DNA of 32,483 nt from Bacteroidales bacterium (GCA_016285145.1 JAEEQE010000035.1:1-32483), one strand, 5' to 3'. Shown: positions 24,375 to 32,483, counted from the first letter of the stretch. Notes: generated from the sequence alone by a model not told the origin. Program-made: numbers and translations.

Positions 24375-24644
24375 CTATTTTCTGAGACCTAACTTCTTGA
24401 TCAAAGCTCTGTAGCGCTCAATATCCTGCTGTTTGAGGTATTCGAGCATTTTCTTTCTCTTACCGACGAGGTTGATCAGCGCACGCTTGGTGACTTTGTC
24501 GCCGCCATTGGCCTTCACATGCTCGGTGAGGTGCTTGATGCGGTGGGTGAACAGGGCAACTTGTGCTTCCGGAGAACCGGTGTCCGTAGCGTTTTTACCG
24601 TACTGTTCGAAAATTTCTTTCTTAACTTCAGTTGTCAAATACAT
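24375..24644 (-). CDS. rpsO: 30S ribosomal protein S15
   Basis: An 89-residue ribosomal protein S15 of standard length. Seen: GSPEAQVALFTHRIKHLTEHV and the characteristic KRALINLVGKRKKMLEYLKQQDIERYRALIKKLGLRK end. It binds 16S rRNA in the small subunit platform. It is the first gene of the rpsO-pnp pair, with a good -7 box about 50 bases upstream. Confidence 0.98.
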   Translation of the reverse strand: MYLTTEVKKEIFEQYGKNATDTGSPEAQVALFTHRIKHLTEHVKANGGDKVTKRALINLVGKRKKMLEYLKQQDIERYRALIKKLGLRK

Positions 24645-24692
24645 AATAAACGTCTAATTTTTAATACTTTTTACTTTTCTTCTTTCGGGCGG

Positions 24693-24700
24693 CAAAGGTA
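24693..24700 (-). promoter_or_regulatory. -7 box of rpsO
   Basis: The minus strand reads TACCTTTG. The leader of about 45 bases could hold autoregulation by S15, but no clear structure was seen. Confidence 0.6.
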
Positions 24701-25053
24701 GCATTTTTTTTAATATGATGGAATCCCTGCCTGCAATTATTTTTCATGGAGTTTTTGCAGTCTGCGTATGGACATTAAACGGATTGGGGGAGGTGCGGAG
24801 TTAAGGAGTTAAAGAGTTAAGAAACTAAGAAGTTAAATTCCCCTTCTTTAAGAAGGGGTGGCCGCAGGCCGGGGTAGTAATATAATGAATTAAAATACCT
24901 TAAGTGAAAGACCAAGACCAATCCCTAATTCCCAAAACCCAACGGCTAACGGCTAATAGCTAATAGCCAATATCAAATATCAAATCCCAAATCCCAAAAC
25001 CCAACGGTCAATGGCAAATTGCAACTTCTAACACCTGTTAATTGAAAATTTTG
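24701..25053 (+). repeat. Gene-free gap with REP-like element and tandem motifs
   Basis: No gene. At 24798-24836 units of the AGTTAAGG/AGTTAAAG/AGTTAAGA type repeat. At 24840-24877 there is a double hairpin element: CCCCTTC...GAAGGGG (24840-24858) then GGCC-gca-GGCC (24860-24870) and GGGGTAGT, a form common among Bacteroidota dispersed repeats. From 24936 to 25021 follow degenerate units of AACGGCTAA, GGCTAATAGCTAATAGCC, ATCAAATATCAAAT and AATCCCAAATCCCAA. Confidence 0.55.
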
Positions 25054-25061
25054 TATCTTTA
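25054..25061 (+). promoter_or_regulatory. -7 box of cassette 1
   Basis: TATCTTTA, one base off TAnnTTTG. The box and the following leader to the ATG are almost the same as in cassette 2 (29532-29539). Confidence 0.55.
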
Positions 25062-25097
25062 CCGCCGAAAAAAATTTATTAACCTTAAAATTCAATC

Positions 25098-26729
25098 ATG
25101 ATGAAAAAGATTTTTATTTCCTTCAGCTTTTTAATGATGGCCATCCTCCCTGTTTTCGCACAAAACAACCATTGGGAGTATTGGGATAATGTGAACCCAA
25201 TTAACCCTACAAGTGCCGTCACGGTGGTTCATTCCAATGGAAGTGCCTATTTGTTTCAGTCAAATGGTAATGACGTGTATGTGTCAGAATTAGATCCCAT
25301 CACTATGCAGGTGGTGCCGAATACAAGCTATTATATATCAGTACCTGCAAATTATTACCCATTGGTGTTGCGGGGGGCATACGAAGATTTCAGTGGAGAT
25401 ATTGTTCTTTATGGGAGTTGCGGATTTGGGCCTCTTGCTGCTTTGTACGATGCGGTGAATCATCAGATTATTCAGATTATGTTAGATTCAAACCATATTG
25501 GTGATTATTTTATCAACGGATGCTGTGGTTACGACAACAACGGAGGGATGGTAAATATGCTGGTGCTGAATCAAGCAGGCATAATAATTCCCGTCGATTG
25601 GGTAAATTCTAACGTACATTATTTGGGAATCCCCATCGGTAGTGTCTCGGATGTGGTGTGGGATCCACACAACTCTTGTTTTGCCGCTGCAGGACACCAA
25701 TATTCAGGTGTCTGTCCCGAACTTTTCCTGTTGGGTTTTGAATACAATAGTCTTACCACTTTATTCATAGTAAACACACATTTCGCGTGGAATCTGCCAT
25801 CTTATCTATATGCTGAATATCAGACAAATCTGGATGTTTTAGATGACTCGAATATTGTTGTGGGACATAACGTGCGTGATGTGAAGGGAGATGATTTTAT
25901 ATGGCTGTCAAGAATATACAATTATGTAAATCTGTCCAATTATAGGTTGTTCAGATTCCCAGCTCCGAAACTCTTCCTATCGGATATGAAATATGACGAC
26001 AGCAAAAACAGGCTGACTATTCTTGGTGAGATGAATTATTGTAACTCAACTTATATTGCCCAGACAGATCCCTTTACATTGGCAAGTATGCAAGCCGCGC
26101 AAATAACGGGAAGTATGCCCTACTATACATGCCAAATTAATCAGAACACCCTTTATGGTAATGATATTACATTGCAGAAACTGGAGATTAACCCATACAA
26201 GTGTAATCATATTCTTGCTACAGGAACTTATTATGATAATGTCCAAGGGAATAAAGCGTATATAACAGAGACATACGACATCTTCAAAAGTATTTGCGAT
26301 ATTCCATTCAATCCCAACACACATAATGTCACATGTAAAACAGGTGCAGTGATAGACACGCAACCCGTTTTTAACATTCAGATTCTCGGTTATAGTGTGT
26401 ATTTGCTACAAACTATAGACCTTCAAACAATCCGTTCCTGTTCGGATAACCGCCCTTGTGGTGCGAAAGACATGGATTCCACAAAGAGAATGTCCGTTGA
26501 AAGAACGGCGTCCATAACAATAATGGGGAACGGCACACTATATTTTCAAGGCTTCGAAAATGGAGCTGATTATGAGATATATGATGTTACAGGAAGGATT
26601 GTGGCAACTGGAAGGACAGGAAATGGACAGTTGAAAACAAAAATCTGCTGTACAGGTTTATACATCATTTCCGCCAAGGACCAATTTGGCAACGCTGTTA
26701 CAAAGAAATTTGTTTATACACACGAATAG
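25098..26729 (+). CDS. Secreted T9SS client, cassette 1 protein A (propeller-like)
   Basis: A 543-residue exported protein that I cannot assign to a named family. Signal peptide residues 1-22 (ends PVFAQ). The body has recurring strand pairs that look like beta-propeller blades (AYEDFSGDIVLYGSCG, SDVVWDPHNSCFAAAGHQY, DMKYDDSKNRLTILGEM) and a GDYFINGCCGYD motif with adjacent cysteines. The last 60 or so residues (GADYEIYDVTGRIVATGR, TGLYIISAKD, VTKKFVYTHE) form a T9SS sorting domain. It is 6 bases upstream of protein B and clearly paralogous to the A gene of cassette 2. Base composition is AT-rich compared with core genes. It is probably a surface protein; the ligand is unknown. Confidence 0.75.
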   Translation: MMKKIFISFSFLMMAILPVFAQNNHWEYWDNVNPINPTSAVTVVHSNGSAYLFQSNGNDVYVSELDPITMQVVPNTSYYISVPANYYPLVLRGAYEDFSGDIVLYGSCGFGPLAALYDAVNHQIIQIMLDSNHIGDYFINGCCGYDNNGGMVNMLVLNQAGIIIPVDWVNSNVHYLGIPIGSVSDVVWDPHNSCFAAAGHQYSGVCPELFLLGFEYNSLTTLFIVNTHFAWNLPSYLYAEYQTNLDVLDDSNIVVGHNVRDVKGDDFIWLSRIYNYVNLSNYRLFRFPAPKLFLSDMKYDDSKNRLTILGEMNYCNSTYIAQTDPFTLASMQAAQITGSMPYYTCQINQNTLYGNDITLQKLEINPYKCNHILATGTYYDNVQGNKAYITETYDIFKSICDIPFNPNTHNVTCKTGAVIDTQPVFNIQILGYSVYLLQTIDLQTIRSCSDNRPCGAKDMDSTKRMSVERTASITIMGNGTLYFQGFENGADYEIYDVTGRIVATGRTGNGQLKTKICCTGLYIISAKDQFGNAVTKKFVYTHE

Positions 26730-26735
26730 AAAATA

Positions 26736-29372
26736 ATGAAAAGACCTTTTCACATATTCTTATTTTTATTGCTAACCCTGACAATTTCCGCCCAGGAAGA
26801 ATACCTGAAAGGCCGTGATTTTTGGACGACTTCTTCTGTGTTAAGTTATGATAGTGCCCTGTTTACGTCATCCCCACAATATGACATTCTATATCTTCCG
26901 GATACTTGTGTACTATATGTGATGGGCGATACGGTTTGCAACGGATATGTGGAGAATCCGAACACAGGCTTTTATCAAACGTTTGCGGTTACGCCGGGTG
27001 TTTTGACTAAACTAAAAATTCCGTCCGAACATGGAATGTGGGCCTTGTCCAACCAGTGGACCAATCCTGAAACAAGTCGTGATACAATCTTTCCATCTGG
27101 AATACATGTTGCGACGAGTCATAGTATATTGCTGTACCAGTTATGCAATATGCCAAGATTTGTGAATGCCGAGGGCGGATTATGCACTCCAATGTCAAAT
27201 CAAAAATTGCGCGTTCTGCCCATGCATCTGTACGGATCAAACCATAGTCATGCCCAACATCATGATATGGGGTGTGTTGTAATAGCGACAGAGGACAGTA
27301 GCCTTGTTACGATTCGTGTTGCCGGGAATGTGGAATCTCAAAGAATTCTACGAAAGGGTGAGACTCTTATATTAAAATATTCAAGGAATATAGCTTATAG
27401 AACAGTACACATCGAATCAAATTGCAAGATAATAAAGCATTGTATGTTGGATCTGTCTGAAAGCCGCAATAAGGGCATGATGGTAGATTATTTTCATTAT
27501 TCCAATAACATTGATATGCTTGAAAAAAGGTACGCCAATGGAAGACTATATAAATTAAGGGGACATGGATGTCTTAATGAACAGCATATGCCTCTTGACG
27601 GTATCGGATTTTATGGCTGGTATATAGGACAAATTACCTCGGCGCGTTATCTTTTGGGAATAGGAGCGGTCAGCCATCTTGTGCAATTTCAGATGGTACC
27701 AGTAGATGTAGACTACAGTTTTGCCCGATGGCCGAACCTTTTCTCTTTCAGCAGAGTATATCCAGAAACGGGTTGCGAATTGTACGTCAATCCTGTATTT
27801 GAGAATGGGAGCATTAATAGATGCGATCGCTATCCTGCTATTCACACATATACTCCCACCAACTACTTCGTACGCTCCTGTCTTATCCCCACCTCCACCA
27901 ACGAGATGCCCGACGACACCAACTACGCCGACCTGCTCATCTACGTTCACGAGGACGGCCTCCACTCCACCACCCTCAACGGCCAACCCATCCCCGCCTC
28001 CGCCTTTGACTCCTTCCCCTACACCAACCGCGAGTACTGGGTGGCACAGTTCGCCTACTACAATCAGGACATACCCCCATACTTCAAAATTGAGAACCCC
28101 CACGGCTTCCACGCCGACCTGGACGAGATAGCCTATCATGCGCGCCCGTCTGACCCCTCCAAGATCGACGTGACGGGATTCCTGCTCTCCTCCTCCGGCG
28201 AAGCCTACGAGGACCTGGATTTCGCACACAACAACCTCTCGCCCCACGATTCGTCCACAGTCTACAGGTGCGTGGGCGACACGCTGCTCCTGGACGCCAA
28301 CACACAGTGGGATTCGGTGCCCTGCCTCTGGACACTGGACGGCACAGACTACCCCGATATGCCCATTGTGGCGGTGCCGCTTCAGGACACGGGCCTGCGG
28401 GTGGCACGCCTCATCCTCTACGGCAACCCCAACTGCCCGGACACCACCACGACCTTTGTGCGCGTGCTGCCGCCGCCGGTGCTGCCCCTGCACTCCGACA
28501 CCACCCTCTGCCGCGGCACCGAGCTCTCGGCATGGGACGGGAACGCCATCCTCTACCATTGGAGCAACGGGGCCACCACACCCTCCGTCACCATAGATTC
28601 GGCGGGCATGTACTCGGTGACGGTGACCAACCGGGGTTGCACGGCCCACTCCGACAGCGTGCGGGTGGACCTGTTCCCGCAGTCGTCGGTGGACTTCGGC
28701 GCGGACACCGCACTCTGCTCCATAGCCACGCTCATCCTGGACGCGGGCCAGCCGCACCCCGCCACCTACCTGTGGCACGACGGCTCCACCAACAGGACCT
28801 ACACCGTATATCAGGACGGCACCTACTGGGTGGTGGTCACCGACCACTGCACGGGCGTGAGCGACACGATAGCGGTGGAGTATCTGGAGGATTTCGACAT
28901 AGAGCTGGGCAACGACACGACGCTTTGCACGGGCGCGGAGCTGCGGCTGTCGGCCTACGTGCCGGGTGCGGAGTACCGCTGGCAGGACGGGAGCGCGCAG
29001 CCCGACTACGTGGTGCGCCACGCGGGCGAGTACAGCGTGAGCGTGCGCAACGCCTGCTTCAGCCACGGCGACAGGATTTACGTCAGCTACGGCGACTGCG
29101 AGCAGGAGGTCCGGATGCCGACGGCGTTCACGCCCAACGGCGACGGTCTGAACGACCGCCTGCTGCCGGTGTTCGAGCATCCGGAGCAGGTGAAAGATTT
29201 CCGGATGATCGTGTATGACCGCTGGGGCGCAATCCTGTTCGTGACGGGTAGCCTCACGGAGGGCTGGGACGGCGACAACGCGCCCATGGGGGTGTATGTG
29301 GTGCGCGTGCGCCACACCGACCCGGACGGCACGGAACACATCGTGCGCGCGGCCGTGACGCTCGTGAGGTGA
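26736..29372 (+). CDS. Surface adhesin, cassette 1 protein B (IgGFc-binding-like, CHU_C tail)
   Basis: An 878-residue exported protein. Signal peptide residues 1-19 (TISAQ). The N-terminal part (about 20-450) resembles the IgGFc-binding N-terminal domain of other bacterial surface proteins: YLKGRDFWTTSS, FPSGIHVATSHSILLYQL, LPMHLYGSN, IATEDSSLVTIRVAGN, LRKGETLIL. Three or four Ig/PKD-like repeats follow (about 510-790), with units such as DTTLCRGTEL...YHWSNGATTPSVTIDSAGMYSVTV. The end (about 795-878) is the gliding-motility-associated C-terminal domain, MPTAFTPNGDGLNDRLLPVF then FRMIVYDRWGAILF, which marks T9SS export. The first 372 codons are AT-rich; from base 27854 on the gene turns GC-rich without a break in the frame. 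IgG binding itself is not implied. Confidence 0.82.
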   Translation: MKRPFHIFLFLLLTLTISAQEEYLKGRDFWTTSSVLSYDSALFTSSPQYDILYLPDTCVLYVMGDTVCNGYVENPNTGFYQTFAVTPGVLTKLKIPSEHGMWALSNQWTNPETSRDTIFPSGIHVATSHSILLYQLCNMPRFVNAEGGLCTPMSNQKLRVLPMHLYGSNHSHAQHHDMGCVVIATEDSSLVTIRVAGNVESQRILRKGETLILKYSRNIAYRTVHIESNCKIIKHCMLDLSESRNKGMMVDYFHYSNNIDMLEKRYANGRLYKLRGHGCLNEQHMPLDGIGFYGWYIGQITSARYLLGIGAVSHLVQFQMVPVDVDYSFARWPNLFSFSRVYPETGCELYVNPVFENGSINRCDRYPAIHTYTPTNYFVRSCLIPTSTNEMPDDTNYADLLIYVHEDGLHSTTLNGQPIPASAFDSFPYTNREYWVAQFAYYNQDIPPYFKIENPHGFHADLDEIAYHARPSDPSKIDVTGFLLSSSGEAYEDLDFAHNNLSPHDSSTVYRCVGDTLLLDANTQWDSVPCLWTLDGTDYPDMPIVAVPLQDTGLRVARLILYGNPNCPDTTTTFVRVLPPPVLPLHSDTTLCRGTELSAWDGNAILYHWSNGATTPSVTIDSAGMYSVTVTNRGCTAHSDSVRVDLFPQSSVDFGADTALCSIATLILDAGQPHPATYLWHDGSTNRTYTVYQDGTYWVVVTDHCTGVSDTIAVEYLEDFDIELGNDTTLCTGAELRLSAYVPGAEYRWQDGSAQPDYVVRHAGEYSVSVRNACFSHGDRIYVSYGDCEQEVRMPTAFTPNGDGLNDRLLPVFEHPEQVKDFRMIVYDRWGAILFVTGSLTEGWDGDNAPMGVYVVRVRHTDPDGTEHIVRAAVTLVR
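27854..27980 (+). repeat. Conserved block shared by the two B genes (copy 1)
   Basis: Aligned without gaps to 32357-32483: 116 of 127 bases agree by hand count (about 91%). It starts at TCCCACCAACTACTTCGT. Upstream of it the two genes are much more diverged. The second copy is cut by the window end, so the true length is unknown. Confidence 0.85.
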
Positions 29373-29531
29373 GCAGTAGCCAGGGATCAGGGGACAGGGG
29401 TCAGTAATCAGTAATCAGTGAATAGTGAATAGTGACAGGGACAAGGGATTGCTTTTTCCGCATTGCTTTATAACTATTAATTATTAACTGTTAATTATTA
29501 ATTGTTAATTGTCTCCTGTTTACTTTTTTCG
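29373..29531 (+). repeat. Inter-cassette gap with tandem motifs
   Basis: No gene. 29381-29400 holds AGGGATCAGGGGACAGGGG-like units, 29401-29434 tandem CAGTAATCAGTAATCAGTG and AATAGTGAATAGTGA, and 29471-29511 units of TTAATTATTAACTG. Related motifs occur near 6.15 kb (CAGTAGTCAGTAAACAG) and in other gaps. Confidence 0.5.
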
Positions 29532-29539
29532 TATCTTTA
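29532..29539 (+). promoter_or_regulatory. -7 box of cassette 2
   Basis: TATCTTTA, followed by a leader nearly identical to that of cassette 1. Confidence 0.55.
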
Positions 29540-29574
29540 CCGCCGAAAAAATTTATCAACCTTAAAATTCAATC

Positions 29575-31218
29575 ATGATGAAAAAGATCTTTATTTCTCT
29601 CGGTTTTTTAATGATGTTCATCCTTCCTGTTTTCGCACAAAACAGCCATTGGGAGCACGCTCATTCCATCTGTGGAGCATCAGGACCTATAACAAGTGCA
29701 GTAACGGTTGTGCATTCCAATGGAAATGCATATTTGTTTCAAACGGATGCAGGCAGCTTATTCGTTACAGAGTTAAGCCCCACAAATATGATTCCAAGTG
29801 GGCCAAGTTATGGTGATTACATCCCTGATGTGATTCTGCAAGGTGCATACGAGGATTTTAATGGGGATATTGTTATCTATGGGAGTTATAGCATTAATAA
29901 CATTAAATATCCTGCCGCTGCTTTGTATGATGTTTCTACAAATCAAATTATCAACTACAATTTGGATACTAATTACATTGGGGACTGCTTTATAAATGGT
30001 TGCTGTGGATATGACATAAAACGGATTGTCGTGAATATGATGGTACTGGAAAGAGCAGGAATGGTGGTTCCAATTGAGTGGGGCTGTTCTTCACAATCGG
30101 TGACTTTGATAGAAGATAGAGACAATGGACCTATCTCTGATGTGACTTGGGACTCATACAATAAATGCTTTGCCGCTACGGGACACCATTATTCAGCCAA
30201 TGGTGTCGAACTATTCCTGTTTGGGTTTGTTTATAATAGTTCCACTGCAATCCCATCGGTTACTGCCTCTACAGCTTGGAATCTGCCATCCTATTCATTT
30301 GCCGAATATCGAACAAATTTGGAAATACTTGATAAGAATAGCATTGTTGTCGGACAATGCATACGGGATGCCAATGGCGATTGGATCTGGCTGACAAAGA
30401 TAAACAATTATGCTACAATTGGAAATTCCGCGGTTTTCCTGTTCCCTGCACCAAAGCTTTTTATGTCGGACATGAAATATGATGAAATACATAACCGACT
30501 TACCATACTTGGACGATTACAGTATTGTAACGACGTGAACTACATTGCGCAAATTGACCCGACTTTTCTGAAAGGTATGACTGCAGCATATATTACAGGA
30601 AACATGCCTTTTATAACTTGTGCACATAATCAACATCTTGTGTACGGTAACGATATCGTTTTACAAAAATTAGAAAAAAATCCCCATGATTGTATGCAAA
30701 CTATTGCAACAGGTACATACAGCCCTTCAAATGAGGTATATATAACAGAGGTGTATGATATAGCGAGCAGTCAATGCGATCCACCTATTACTATTTCAGA
30801 GCAGCCTGCCTCTCCACAAACAGGAGCCTTTGTTGAGAACAAGATTGGTGTTGTAATATTACGTTTTTGTACGTCTGTTCCTCTAACATACGTGGGCTCG
30901 TTATATGATAATAATACCTGCCCAGACATTTATCCATGCCCAAAACAAGAAGATGATTCTGTTAAAAATTTATTTTACAGCAGTGAGATGGTAAAGGCTA
31001 CTGTAGATGTGAAAAATGGTACTTTGGTTTTTAATGGCTTTTCTGACAAGATTGATTATGTGATATATGATGCTATGGGAAGAACGATAACGACTGGCAT
31101 AACACCGAATGGCACTTTGTCCATCAATCTCCGTAGCACAGGCCTCTACATCATCATCGCCAAGGACCACTATGGCAACGCAATAACTCAAAAGTTTGTC
31201 TACACCCGCGAACAATAA
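29575..31218 (+). CDS. Secreted T9SS client, cassette 2 protein A (propeller-like)
   Basis: A 547-residue paralogue of the A protein of cassette 1. The signal peptide (ends PVFAQ) and leader are almost the same in DNA; the body is related but diverged (GAYEDFNGDIVIYGSY; GDCFINGCCGYD; SDMKYDEIHNRLTILGRL). A T9SS sorting tail ends the protein (YVIYDAMGRTITTG, STGLYIIIAKDHYGNAITQK). Its stop shares a base with the start of the next gene (TAATG at 31216-31220), indicating translational coupling with protein B. It is AT-rich, as in cassette 1. Function unknown; probably exposed on the surface together with B. Confidence 0.75.
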   Translation: MMKKIFISLGFLMMFILPVFAQNSHWEHAHSICGASGPITSAVTVVHSNGNAYLFQTDAGSLFVTELSPTNMIPSGPSYGDYIPDVILQGAYEDFNGDIVIYGSYSINNIKYPAAALYDVSTNQIINYNLDTNYIGDCFINGCCGYDIKRIVVNMMVLERAGMVVPIEWGCSSQSVTLIEDRDNGPISDVTWDSYNKCFAATGHHYSANGVELFLFGFVYNSSTAIPSVTASTAWNLPSYSFAEYRTNLEILDKNSIVVGQCIRDANGDWIWLTKINNYATIGNSAVFLFPAPKLFMSDMKYDEIHNRLTILGRLQYCNDVNYIAQIDPTFLKGMTAAYITGNMPFITCAHNQHLVYGNDIVLQKLEKNPHDCMQTIATGTYSPSNEVYITEVYDIASSQCDPPITISEQPASPQTGAFVENKIGVVILRFCTSVPLTYVGSLYDNNTCPDIYPCPKQEDDSVKNLFYSSEMVKATVDVKNGTLVFNGFSDKIDYVIYDAMGRTITTGITPNGTLSINLRSTGLYIIIAKDHYGNAITQKFVYTREQ

Positions 31219-32483
31219 TGAAACGACTCTTCCTCATATTGTTGTTTTTATTCCTGACCTTGGCGGTTTCCGCCCAAGAGGAATACCTTAAAGGCCGCGA
31301 TTTTTGGACGACATCAGCAGCATTGTTCTATAGTCGAACGCTGTCATCTCTCCCTATTGTTATTCAACAAATGCATTATCAGCCTGACACCACTGTTTTA
31401 TATGTATTTGGAGACACCGCTTGTACCGGATACGTGGAAAATCCAAACACAGGCTTCTTTCAAACATTCAATGTTACACCTGGTGTAGAAACAATACTGA
31501 AGATCCCATCCGAACACGGAATGTGGGACCTCCCCTATGACTGGTTTACTTGTCAGAACCACTGTGACACAATCTTTCAATCCGGAATACATGTGGTGAC
31601 GAACCGCAATGTAGTGGTTAAACAGTTAACGAACACACCTGAATGGATTTATGAGGATGATGTATCATCTCCTGTTTCTACCCAAAAACTGGATGTTTGG
31701 CCAACACATCTCTACGGAGCATATTCCAATCTTTTTTGGGGCACATGGTGGACAATGTGTCTTTGTGTTTTGGCAACGGAAGACAACAGTTTCGTCAACA
31801 TAAAAGTTTCTGGGAATACAATATCGCAACGAATCTTACAAAAAGGTGAGACGCTTATATTCATGCAACAACCGAATTCTGATAGAAATAGAGTATTGTG
31901 TGTTGAATCTGATTGTAAGACAGTAAAGTGTTTTTTTGTGCCTGTAAATGACTGTGTTGGAGGTGAACCAAAAGTCTTGTATCACGGTCGCTTTAATAAC
32001 AGGGACTTTTTGGATAAAAAATATGTCAATCCAAAATTAATTAAATTAAGAAGACCTTTTTTCCCAAGTATAAATGGGGTATATAATTATTCTTTGTTCG
32101 ACGGAATGATTTATTCAGGAAATGCTAATCACGGAAATCCTATGTATATTTTGGGGAGAGGGATTTTTAGTCACATCACACAACCCCAGCCTTTGTCGCA
32201 GGATGCCGAATTCGGTTTTTGTCGTTTACATAATGCCTTTGATCTGGTGTCTGTAATGCGAACAAGTTTTGACGGTGTCAATCCCACTTGGGGTAACGGA
32301 CCCGTTTACCAATATTATTGGGAATTTGATAAGTATCCCTGTGTGGGAAATTCCCTTCCCACCAACTACTTCGTCCGTTCTTGCTGGATCCCCACCTCCA
32401 CCAACGAGATGCCCGACGACACCAACTACGCCGACCTGCTCATATACGTGCATGAGGACGGCCTCCTCTCCACCACCCTCAAC
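31218..32483 (+). CDS. Surface adhesin, cassette 2 protein B (partial, runs off window)
   Basis: The first 422 codons of a paralogue of the B protein of cassette 1; the frame is open from the ATG at 31218 to the last base. Signal peptide MKRLFLILLFLFLTLAVSAQ. Then come the same IgGFc-binding-like landmarks: YLKGRDFWTTSA, YVENPNTGFFQTF, IPSEHGMW, FQSGIHVVTN, LATEDNSFVNIKVSGN, LQKGETLIF. The N-terminal part is clearly diverged from copy 1. From base 32357 the sequence switches to the GC-rich block shared with copy 1. Ig-like repeats and the gliding C-terminal domain presumably follow beyond the window; this is inferred from copy 1. Confidence 0.8.
   Translation, partial: MKRLFLILLFLFLTLAVSAQEEYLKGRDFWTTSAALFYSRTLSSLPIVIQQMHYQPDTTVLYVFGDTACTGYVENPNTGFFQTFNVTPGVETILKIPSEHGMWDLPYDWFTCQNHCDTIFQSGIHVVTNRNVVVKQLTNTPEWIYEDDVSSPVSTQKLDVWPTHLYGAYSNLFWGTWWTMCLCVLATEDNSFVNIKVSGNTISQRILQKGETLIFMQQPNSDRNRVLCVESDCKTVKCFFVPVNDCVGGEPKVLYHGRFNNRDFLDKKYVNPKLIKLRRPFFPSINGVYNYSLFDGMIYSGNANHGNPMYILGRGIFSHITQPQPLSQDAEFGFCRLHNAFDLVSVMRTSFDGVNPTWGNGPVYQYYWEFDKYPCVGNSLPTNYFVRSCWIPTSTNEMPDDTNYADLLIYVHEDGLLSTTLN
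32357..32483 (+). repeat. Conserved block shared by the two B genes (copy 2, cut)
   Basis: Partner of 27854-27980, with 11 differences in 127 bases. It extends past the window edge. Confidence 0.85.

Noticed and set aside
24798-25021. CRISPR array in the repetitive gap
   Set aside because: Units are short, degenerate and contiguous, with no constant repeat and spacer lengths and no cas gene in the window.
27555-29339. A 594-codon open frame antisense to the B gene of cassette 1
   Set aside because: It mirrors the GC-rich 3' part of B, has low-complexity His/Val/Arg composition and no domain; B itself has a signal peptide, Ig-like repeats and the CHU_C domain.

Overview
The window looks like a chromosomal segment of an anaerobic member of Bacteroidota, most likely Bacteroidales. 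Three things point there. Nearly every transcription unit starts at a TAnnTTTG -7 box. Type IX secretion (T9SS) parts and T9SS-sorted clients are present. The redox genes are those of a strict anaerobe that meets oxygen: a rubrerythrin fusion, a flavodiiron protein and a fused NfnAB transhydrogenase. No tRNA, rRNA, CRISPR array or intact insertion sequence was recognised.

Left part (1-9.5 kb). A leftward block holds PorP/SprF - PD40/OmpA, then an AAA_28-type NTPase - acyl-ACP thioesterase. Next is a gene remnant, then a strong candidate for an independent structured RNA with its own promoter and terminator (4498-4737). An AT-rich island follows with a small lipoprotein and a HigBA-type toxin-antitoxin pair. 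After rarA comes a cobalamin riboswitch on the minus strand. It controls a T9SS-secreted protein with two copies of an unrecognised domain, which makes that protein a candidate cell-surface corrinoid-handling protein.

Middle part (9.5-24.7 kb). Rightward genes: a dicarboxylate/amino-acid symporter, a flavin reductase-rubredoxin-rubrerythrin-rubredoxin fusion, a nitroreductase relic, a lipoprotein, a dCMP deaminase and riboflavin synthase. Then comes the T9SS gene sprE/porW followed by bactofilin, an AtpZ-like protein and a four-helix membrane protein. That cluster normally leads into atpB, but here it leads to a flavodiiron protein and the NfnAB fusion. A bidirectional terminator separates these from the leftward rpsO-pnp pair.

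Right part (24.7-32.5 kb). Two tandem copies of a two-gene cassette (A-B) encode secreted T9SS clients. A is a probable beta-propeller protein with a sorting tail. B is an IgGFc-binding-like adhesin; the complete copy carries Ig-like repeats and a gliding-motility C-terminal domain. Each B gene is a mosaic: an AT-rich, divergent 5' part is joined abruptly to a GC-rich 3' part that is about 91% identical between copies over the stretch visible. This suggests variable heads on a conserved stalk, homogenised by recombination. The second B gene runs off the window.

Several intergenic gaps hold the same families of degenerate short tandem motifs in both orientations, plus REP-like palindromes. All functional statements come from reading the sequence; no database search was run.
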